DNA of 6,616 nt, from NCBI GenBank assembly GCA_031272745.1, contig JAISTF010000204.1:1-6616 (forward strand), given 5' to 3'. Of the stretch, positions 1 through 5,014 are shown one piece after another. Source of the DNA: Eubacteriales Family XIII. Incertae Sedis bacterium (lineage in GTDB: Bacteria; Bacillota; Clostridia; Peptostreptococcales; Anaerovoracaceae). The stretch's first letter is position 1, and each line of letters opens with the position of its first letter. Below the pieces are notes generated by a model that saw only the letters and a list, made by a program, of their open reading frames with translations, was not told the DNA's origin and did no database searches. Position numbers and translations under genes: made by a program.

Positions 1-1079
1 CCGACGAGGCGGCTGCGCGGGCGGACGTTCACGTTTTTGTCGAGGATCGTGTACTCGAGCTCCGCGCCCTCCGAGACGGCCGTGTTCGCGAGGATGATGC
101 TGTTTTTCACGCAGGCCCCCCGGCCGATGTGGACGTCGCGGAACAGGACGCTGTTTTCCACGTTCCCTTCAATAATGCACCCGTTCGCCACGAGGGAGTT
201 TTTCACATTGGCCGTCTCCGTGTGCTTCGCGGGCACGGAGTCCTTCACCTTCGTGTAGACGGGGTTGCCCGACGCGAGCAGCTCCTCGCGCACGCCCGCG
301 TCCAAGAGGTCCATGTTCATGCGGTAGTACGCCGCGACCGAGCGCATCGTGCCCACATAGCCTTTGTGCTCGTAGGCCATCACCTTGATGCGGTGCAGGT
401 TGTTGCGCAAAAGGTCCTCGCTGAACAGATACTCGCCGCGCGAATAACTCTCGTCCACGAGGTAGATCAGGATGTCCTTGCGGATGATGTACGTCTTCAT
501 CGACAGCGCGTTCAGTTCCGAGAGCGTCGGGTTCACCTCGATCTCCGTCACGACCCCGTTTTCGTCCACGCTGAGAAACACGTCGTGGAAGCCGTCGCCG
601 TGCACGACCACGTCCGTCTTGTGGTAGAGCACCGTCACGTCCGCGCCGCTCTCGACGTGGAAGCGCATCATGTCGTCATAGGTGCTGTTGTATACGTGCG
701 TCGCGCCCGTCAGCACGCAGTATTCCTGCTTCGCGCGGCGGATGTAGTCCATCGCGCTCTTCAGCGCCTCGACCTTGCCTCGGAAAATCCCCGGGTTCTC
801 GCGCAGCGAAAACGGCGTCAGCACGAAGAGCCCGTCGCTTTTGCGCGACAGGTCCCACGCCTTGCCCGACGCGAGATGGTCCATCAGCGAATTGTAGTTG
901 CGGCTCGTGATGACCCCCACGTTGCGGATGTCCGAATTGACCATATTGGACAGGACGAAGTCGATGACGCGGTATTTGCCGCCGATGGGCAGCGCGCCGA
1001 TCGCCCGCGTGTCCACGAGCTCCCGCAGGTTCGAGACCTCCTCGCCCGCGTAGATGATGCCGAATGCTTCGCGGATCAT
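1..1079 (-). CDS. glgD: GlgD, glucose-1-phosphate adenylyltransferase-like regulatory subunit (3' end cut by window)
   Basis: Partial gene: 359 codons are visible and the C terminus lies beyond base 1. It begins MIREAFGIIYAGEE, then NLREL, ALPIGGKYRVIDFVLSN and SGKAWDL, which is the nucleotidyltransferase fold of the ADP-glucose pyrophosphorylase family. The features that make GlgC catalytic are missing. The glycine-rich AGGQGSRL loop is replaced by YAGEEVSNLREL (residues 10-21), the SGDHIYK motif reads TGATHVYN (124-131) with no aspartate, and the EKP lysine region reads EVNP (181-184). From about residue 295 to the window edge, hexapeptide-type repeats (for example VENSVLFRDVHIGRGA) form the left-handed beta-helix. 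Known for the family: GlgD pairs with GlgC in Bacillota and raises or modulates its activity. The ATG overlaps the glgC stop (ATGA) and has AGGAGG seven bases upstream, inside the end of glgC, so start and coupling are well supported. Confidence 0.95.
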   Translation of the reverse strand, partial: MIREAFGIIYAGEEVSNLRELVDTRAIGALPIGGKYRVIDFVLSNMVNSDIRNVGVITSRNYNSLMDHLASGKAWDLSRKSDGLFVLTPFSLRENPGIFRGKVEALKSAMDYIRRAKQEYCVLTGATHVYNSTYDDMMRFHVESGADVTVLYHKTDVVVHGDGFHDVFLSVDENGVVTEIEVNPTLSELNALSMKTYIIRKDILIYLVDESYSRGEYLFSEDLLRNNLHRIKVMAYEHKGYVGTMRSVAAYYRMNMDLLDAGVREELLASGNPVYTKVKDSVPAKHTETANVKNSLVANGCIIEGNVENSVLFRDVHIGRGACVKNSIILANTAVSEGAELEYTILDKNVNVRPRSRLV

Positions 1080-2281
1080 GGCTTCACCTCCTCTCCGGCG
1101 GGGATGCGGGTGTCCTTCTTGATGACCGCCCCCTTGCCGACGACCGTGATTTTGCTCGCCCCCGGCGTGTACGCCTGCGTGAGGTCGACGCCTTCGTCCC
1201 CGACGACCGCGCCCTCCCCCACGACGACTTCCTCGTCGAGGATACTCTTCTGCACGCGGCTCTCCCCTCCGATCACCGCGTCCGCCATCAAAATGCTGTC
1301 CCGCACGACAGCCCCCTCGCCGACGATCACGCCCGACGACAGGATCGAATTCTCGACTGTCCCGTACACGCGGCACCCCTCGCAGACGATGCTGTTCGTG
1401 ACCGTCGCGGCCGCGTCGATGTACTGCGGCGGGTCGTAGAGGTTGCGCGAGAAGATGCGCCACGGGTCGTCGTAGAGATTGAACGGCGGGTCGCTCGACA
1501 GCAGCTCCATATTCGCCTCCCACAGCGACTCGATGGTCCCGACGTCCTTCCAATAGCCCCCGAATTCGTACGCAAACAGCCGCTCCCCGTTGCCGAGCAT
1601 CTTGGGGATGATGTTTTTGCCGAAGTCGTTGGACGAGCTATGATCCTCCGCATCTTCCTTCAAATAACGTCGCAGCACGGGCCAGGAAAACACATAGACG
1701 CCCATCGACGCGAGATTGTTTTTCGGCTGTTTCGGCTTTTCCTCGAATTCCGTGATGCGCATCTTTTCGTCCGTGTCCATGATGCCGAAACGCGACGCCT
1801 CTTCAAGCGGCACCGCGATGACCGCGATGGTCGCGTCCGCCCCCTTCTCCTCGTGCGCCGCGATCATCCATTTGTAGTTCATCTTGTAGATGTGGTCGCC
1901 CGAGAGGATGAGCACGTAGTCCGGGTCGAACTGGTCGATGAAGGCCGCGTTCTGCCAGATGGCGTTCGCCGTGCCCGTGTACCACTCGCCGGACTCGCCG
2001 CGCGCGAACGGCGGCAGCACGTAGGCACCGCCCGTGTTCGTGTCGAGGTCCCACGCCTGGCCCGTGCCGATGTACGTGTTGAGTTCGAGCGGCCGGTACT
2101 GCGTCAGCACCCCGACCGTGTCGATGCCCGAATGCGCGCAGTTCGACAACGGGAAGTCGATGATGCGGTACTTCCCGCCGTATGTCACCGCCGGCTTCGC
2201 CCGCCGTGCCGTCAGCACGCCGAGCCGCGACCCCTGCCCGCCGGCCAACAGCATGGCGACGGCTTTTTTCTTTCTATACAT
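1076..2281 (-). CDS. glgC: GlgC, glucose-1-phosphate adenylyltransferase (ADP-glucose pyrophosphorylase)
   Basis: Cytosolic enzyme converting ATP plus glucose-1-phosphate to ADP-glucose and pyrophosphate, the committed step of bacterial glycogen synthesis. The 401 residues match the usual family length. Visible motifs: nucleotide-binding AMLLAGGQGSRL (9-20), KPAVTYGGKYRIIDFPLSN (29-47), SGIDTVGVLTQY (51-62), SGDHIYKMNY (127-136) with the family's catalytic aspartate at D129, FEEKP (179-183) with the glucose-1-phosphate-binding lysine at K182, and GYWKDVGT (242-249). From about residue 290 a left-handed beta-helix of hexapeptide repeats runs to the end; in this family it carries oligomer and allosteric contacts. 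The start MYRKKKAVAMLLAGG is supported by AGGAGG five bases upstream. It lies 19 bases after glgB and overlaps glgD by four bases, so it is the middle of a glgBCD operon. All catalytic motifs are intact, in contrast to GlgD. Confidence 0.97.
   Translation of the reverse strand: MYRKKKAVAMLLAGGQGSRLGVLTARRAKPAVTYGGKYRIIDFPLSNCAHSGIDTVGVLTQYRPLELNTYIGTGQAWDLDTNTGGAYVLPPFARGESGEWYTGTANAIWQNAAFIDQFDPDYVLILSGDHIYKMNYKWMIAAHEEKGADATIAVIAVPLEEASRFGIMDTDEKMRITEFEEKPKQPKNNLASMGVYVFSWPVLRRYLKEDAEDHSSSNDFGKNIIPKMLGNGERLFAYEFGGYWKDVGTIESLWEANMELLSSDPPFNLYDDPWRIFSRNLYDPPQYIDAAATVTNSIVCEGCRVYGTVENSILSSGVIVGEGAVVRDSILMADAVIGGESRVQKSILDEEVVVGEGAVVGDEGVDLTQAYTPGASKITVVGKGAVIKKDTRIPAGEEVKP
1087..1092 (-). promoter_or_regulatory. 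Shine-Dalgarno site of glgD inside glgC
   Basis: AGGAGG on the minus strand, seven bases before the glgD ATG. It lies within the last codons of glgC (encoding part of GEEVKP). With the ATGA stop-start overlap this suggests that ribosomes finishing glgC begin glgD, favouring matched amounts of the two subunits. Confidence 0.8.
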
Positions 2282-2286
2282 TTACG

Positions 2287-2292
2287 CCTCCT
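2287..2292 (-). promoter_or_regulatory. Shine-Dalgarno site of glgC
   Basis: AGGAGG on the minus strand, five bases before the glgC ATG and inside the 19-base glgB-glgC gap. It fixes the glgC start and shows that glgC has its own strong translation signal within the operon. There is no room here for a separate promoter. Confidence 0.8.
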
Positions 2293-2300
2293 GCACTTAC

Positions 2301-4166
2301 TTACTTCGCTTCCTTCGTATACTTATAGAAGAGCGCGGACATCGGCGGCAGCGTCAGCGACGCCGCGTACGGCAGCCCGTTGCACGCCTTCTTCACCGCC
2401 TTCGCGCTTTTCTTCGCCTGGCCGTCCGTCATGAATACCAACCGGAGTTTCCCCCCCTCGGGCAACGCCACCTCGTATTTTTCGTGCGCCTCCGGGGTGA
2501 AATTATACACGCACACCAATCGCGAACCACCCCCCGATCGCAAAAAAGCCAGCACGCTGTTCGTGCGGTCCTCGACATTCAGCCACTGAAACCCGTCCCA
2601 CGAATCGTCGCAGGCCCACAGCGCCGGCTCGCGCACATACAGCTTATTCAGCTGCGCGACCCACTGCCGGAGCCCCGCGTGCGCCGGATAGTCGAGCAGC
2701 CCCCAGTCCAAAGGCCGCTCGTAATTCCACTCGATGAACTGCCCGAACTCGTCGCCCATGAACATCAGCTTCTTGCCCGGATGCCCGTACAGGAAGGCGT
2801 AGAGCAGACGCAGCTCCGCGAACTTCTCCCCGTACTCCCCGTACATCTTGCCGATCATCGACTTCTTGCCGTGCACCACCTCGTCGTGCGAATACGGCAG
2901 GATGTAGTTTTCCGAAAACGCGTAATACATCGAAAACGTCAGCTTGTCATGCGCGCCGTGCCGGAAATACGGGTCGATGCCCATATAGTCGAGCGTGTCG
3001 TGCATGAAGCCCATATTCCATTTGTACGTGAAGCCGAGCCCGCCGTCGTACGGCGGCTTCGTCACGAGCGGAAACGCCGTCGACTCCTCCGCGACCATGA
3101 TCACGCCCGGCCGCCCGCCGAGCGCCGCCGTGTTCAGCTGCCGCAGGAACGCCGCCGCGTCGTAATCGATGTTGCCGCCGTCCTTGTTGCGGATGTATTT
3201 GTCGCCGCGCCCGTAGTCGAGGTAGAGCATCGAGCTGACCGCGTCCACGCGCAGCCCGTCGATGTGGTAGGTATCGAGCAGGTTCACGGCCGACGAAATG
3301 AGAAAACTCCGCACCTCGGGTCTGCAATAATTGAACTGATGCGTGCCCCACTGGGGATGCTCGCGCTTCAGCGGATGTTCGTGTTCATAAAGCCAGCTGC
3401 CGTCGAAATGCGCGAGGCCGTGCGCGTCCTTCGGGAAGTGGGCCGGCACCCAGTCTACGAGCACACCGATGCCCGCGCGGTGCAGCGCATCGACGAGCGC
3501 CATGAAGTCCTGCGGCGTCCCGTAGCGGCTCGTGATCGCGAAGAAGCCCGTCACCTGGTAGCCCCACGACCCGCCGTAGGGGTGCTCGTTGACGGGCATG
3601 AATTCGACATGCGTATAGCCCATCTCCTTGACGTAGGCGGGCAGGGTTTCCGCGAGGTAGCGGTAGGAAGGGAAGGACCAGCCGTCGGGGATGTTCCACG
3701 AGCCGAGGTGCAGCTCATAGATGGAAAGCGGCCGCCGCAACGGGTCCGCCCCCGCCCGCGCATTCATCCACTCCGCATCGTTCCACGCAAAGATACCATC
3801 CCATACCTTTGATGCCGTTCCAGGCGGGGTCTCGGCGTGGACGGCGTAGGGGTCGGCCTTCATCACGCTGACCCCGTCCGCACCCTCGATCAAATACTTG
3901 TAATTGTCGCCGGCCTTCGCCTCGGGCTCCAGGCTCACCCACAGCCCCTTGTATCGCGCCATCTCCGGCGCCGCCTCCGGATCCCAGTCGTTCCAGTCCC
4001 CGAGCACGCGCACGGACCGCGCGTTCGGCGCCCACAGACAAAAGCGCCAAGTGTTCTTGACGAAATGACACCCGAACATCGCGTGCGCCTGCGCGGACTC
4101 GCCCGCGTAAAATGCGTCGACTTCCGCGTCAATCAAAAAATAGGATTGTACACTTACCCCGGCCAT
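2301..4166 (-). CDS. glgB: GlgB, 1,4-alpha-glucan branching enzyme (GH13)
   Basis: Cuts an alpha-1,4 glucan chain and re-attaches the piece by an alpha-1,6 bond, giving glycogen its branches. The 621 residues fit the compact form: no extra N-terminal N1 module; a CBM48 domain (about 30-115, with LWAPNARSVRVLGDWNDWD and KADPYAVHAE); a catalytic (beta/alpha)8 barrel (about 150-510); and a C-terminal beta domain. The four GH13 regions are intact: VDWVPAHF with D238 and H243; GLRVDAV with the nucleophile D308; VAEEST with the acid/base E360; PYSHDEVVHG with H427 and the transition-state stabiliser D428. The spacing of D308, E360 and D428 (52 and 68 residues) agrees with known branching enzymes. 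SIYELHLGSW, NEHPYGGSWGYQVTGFF and HFPKDAHGLAHFDG are branching-enzyme signatures that exclude a plain amylase. The start ATG has GGAGGG four bases upstream, in a tandem-repeat leader. First glg gene of the operon. Confidence 0.97.
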   Translation of the reverse strand: MAGVSVQSYFLIDAEVDAFYAGESAQAHAMFGCHFVKNTWRFCLWAPNARSVRVLGDWNDWDPEAAPEMARYKGLWVSLEPEAKAGDNYKYLIEGADGVSVMKADPYAVHAETPPGTASKVWDGIFAWNDAEWMNARAGADPLRRPLSIYELHLGSWNIPDGWSFPSYRYLAETLPAYVKEMGYTHVEFMPVNEHPYGGSWGYQVTGFFAITSRYGTPQDFMALVDALHRAGIGVLVDWVPAHFPKDAHGLAHFDGSWLYEHEHPLKREHPQWGTHQFNYCRPEVRSFLISSAVNLLDTYHIDGLRVDAVSSMLYLDYGRGDKYIRNKDGGNIDYDAAAFLRQLNTAALGGRPGVIMVAEESTAFPLVTKPPYDGGLGFTYKWNMGFMHDTLDYMGIDPYFRHGAHDKLTFSMYYAFSENYILPYSHDEVVHGKKSMIGKMYGEYGEKFAELRLLYAFLYGHPGKKLMFMGDEFGQFIEWNYERPLDWGLLDYPAHAGLRQWVAQLNKLYVREPALWACDDSWDGFQWLNVEDRTNSVLAFLRSGGGSRLVCVYNFTPEAHEKYEVALPEGGKLRLVFMTDGQAKKSAKAVKKACNGLPYAASLTLPPMSALFYKYTKEAK

Positions 4167-4189
4167 GCGGCCCTCCGGCCCTGCGGCCC
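4166..4189 (-). repeat. Three tandem 8-base repeats forming the leader of glgB
   Basis: On the plus strand the units are TGCGGCCC, TCCGGCCC and TGCGGCCC; units one and three are identical and the middle one differs at one base. They fill the whole gap between the stop codon of the 93-residue gene and the glgB ATG, and touch both. On the minus strand the block supplies GGAGGG (4171-4176), the probable glgB ribosome binding site, four bases before the ATG. The GGCC-rich units are self-complementary and could pair with one another. A gain or loss of a unit would change the spacing between the genes without touching either protein. The effect on translation is inference. Confidence 0.75.
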
Positions 4190-4470
4190 TATGTCAGATT
4201 GATGATCAACACCACGATTTCCACGATGCAGATGATGCCCAGCACGAGCGCCATGCGGCGCCAATGGTAGGTCTCCGCCGACTCGTACACGGGCTCGTCG
4301 TCCGCTTCCTCATACACCGCATCTTCCACCACGTAGGTCACATCCGCCGCGTCCACCGTGTCCGTCGCGTCCACGATCACTTCCGCCTCTGCCTCGAAGG
4401 GCGCGCCGTCCGTCTCCGCGGGCGTGTCCACGCGCGCCCAATCCGGCTCTTCCCGATTGATGTCCGTCAT
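4189..4470 (-). CDS. Small acidic membrane protein with C-terminal transmembrane segment, function unknown
   Basis: Not recognised as a known family. The 93 residues divide clearly in two. Residues 1-68 are very acidic (23 Asp/Glu among the first 66, with only two Arg), rich in Ala, Val and Thr, low in complexity and probably disordered. HWRR (69-72) then leads into a hydrophobic stretch (about 73-92, MALVLGIICIVEIVVLIINL) that ends one residue before the stop. The positive charges before the segment predict the acidic part in the cytoplasm and a tail anchor in the membrane. A glutamate (E84) sits in mid-membrane, which is unusual for a simple anchor and may contact a partner. The start is supported by a GGAGG site about 10 bases upstream and by the ATGA overlap with the preceding gene. 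glgB follows after 22 bases, so co-expression with glycogen synthesis is likely; a role in it is unproven. Confidence 0.75.
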   Translation of the reverse strand: MTDINREEPDWARVDTPAETDGAPFEAEAEVIVDATDTVDAADVTYVVEDAVYEEADDEPVYESAETYHWRRMALVLGIICIVEIVVLIINLT

Positions 4471-4898
4471 TCGATTCCTACCTCCCCCGACACTGCGTTG
4501 TTCACGATGATTTGTATCTTTCCGGTGCCCGTGTACAGGAAGGCCGGCGCGCGGTCCCCCGTGAGGCCCATGATGTTGTAGATATTCGCCTGGTCGCGCT
4601 CCTTCAGCTTCAGCGCTTCCTGCACCGCGGCTTTCGCGATCTTCTCGCGCTCCGCGTCGGTCGCGTTCGCCCAGTCGAAGTCGTCTTCGAGCAGCGGCAG
4701 GTAGTTCGTGGTCTGCGCCCCGTTCGTCGTCTGCTGCTGGATCTCGATGGTCTTGATGTGGTTGCCGAGGCCGCCCCCGCCGCCTTCGCCGAGGCCGCTG
4801 AAGGAGAAGCCGAAGCCGATGACGAGCACGAGCAGCACGGCCAGCGCCACGTCCACGACGAGCAAAATCCTCGATACGTTCAATGCGTTTGGTTTCAT
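4467..4898 (-). CDS. Membrane-anchored protein with extracytoplasmic domain, function unknown
   Basis: Not recognised as a known family. Of 143 residues, the short N terminus (K2, R10) precedes one hydrophobic segment (about 10-33, RILLVVDVALAVLLVLVIGF...) that carries an aspartate (D16) near its inner end. A glycine-rich linker (34-45, SGLGEGGGGGLG) and a soluble domain of about 98 residues follow. The domain has a beta-like start (KTIEIQQQ), a charged, probably helical middle (DAEREKIAKAAVQEALKLKERDQ, given as key residues) and a beta-like end (GKIQIIVNNAVSGEVGIE). Charge distribution predicts cytoplasm-in, domain-out; no clear signal peptidase site was seen, so it is probably a signal anchor. 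Its stop overlaps the next gene's start (ATGA), indicating coupled translation of the pair. It is the first gene after the promoter at 4942. The ribosome binding site is weak or oddly spaced (AGGA two bases from the ATG, AAAAGGA about 14 away), so the start is less certain than the reading frame. Confidence 0.75.
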   Translation of the reverse strand: MKPNALNVSRILLVVDVALAVLLVLVIGFGFSFSGLGEGGGGGLGNHIKTIEIQQQTTNGAQTTNYLPLLEDDFDWANATDAEREKIAKAAVQEALKLKERDQANIYNIMGLTGDRAPAFLYTGTGKIQIIVNNAVSGEVGIE

Positions 4899-4941
4899 CT
4901 TCCTATGCCCGATCCTTTTCTCTTACACAGTTTTCGCAATT

Positions 4942-4950
4942 ATTATATCA
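4942..4950 (-). promoter_or_regulatory. Extended -10 promoter for the small-gene/glgBCD operon
   Basis: The minus strand reads TGATATAAT, a perfect TATAAT -10 box (4947-4942) with the TG extension one base upstream. No TTGACA-like -35 sits 16-18 bases before it; that space is taken by the arm of the inverted repeat, which fits an extended -10 promoter that does not need one. Transcription would start near 4935, giving a leader of about 37 bases before the ATG at 4898. It lies in the only AT-rich patch of an otherwise GC-rich window and faces five same-strand genes with no larger gap among them. Confidence 0.75.
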
Positions 4951-4953
4951 CAC

Positions 4954-4989
4954 AAATCGTAGGGGCGGATTGCCCGCCCCCTACGATTT
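4954..4989. repeat. GC-rich inverted repeat, REP-like element or bidirectional terminator
   Basis: Arms AAATCGTAGGGG (4954-4965) and CCCCTACGATTT (4978-4989) pair perfectly over 12 bases. The stem extends through CGG (4966-4968) and CCG (4974-4976) with one bulged C at 4977, closing on a five-base loop. It starts 26 bases beyond the stop codon of the surface protein gene and ends just before the promoter of the next operon. The minus strand has only TTTGTGTG after the stem, a poor U-tract, and the plus strand has TTTT then a later TTTTT, so it is not a textbook terminator for the upstream gene. The GTAGGGGCG...CGCCCCTAC core resembles palindromic repeats that I recall as dispersed in many GC-rich gut Clostridia; this is from memory and unverified. 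Confidence 0.7.
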
Positions 4990-5014
4990 TGAATCTGTTT
5001 TTCTCCGTCGGCGC

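Noticed and set aside
2295..2306. ACTT three times in tandem at the glgB-glgC junction
   Set aside because: Twelve bases of simple repeat across a stop codon; short enough to be chance and with no apparent role.
129..2434. Two overlapping plus-strand open frames opposite glgD and glgC (436 and 456 codons)
   Set aside because: They are antisense to conserved genes, overlap each other, have skewed Arg/His/Val composition and show no recognisable motif.
2034..3812. Long plus-strand open frame (592 codons) opposite glgB
   Set aside because: The translation is rich in Arg, His and Val with no domain signature, and it lies antisense to a fully conserved glgB. GC-rich codon use on the minus strand readily leaves such frames open.
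4954..4990. Classical rho-independent terminator of the surface protein gene
   Set aside because: The stem is strong but the minus strand has only three T before GTGTG; kept as an inverted repeat with possible terminator activity rather than called a terminator.
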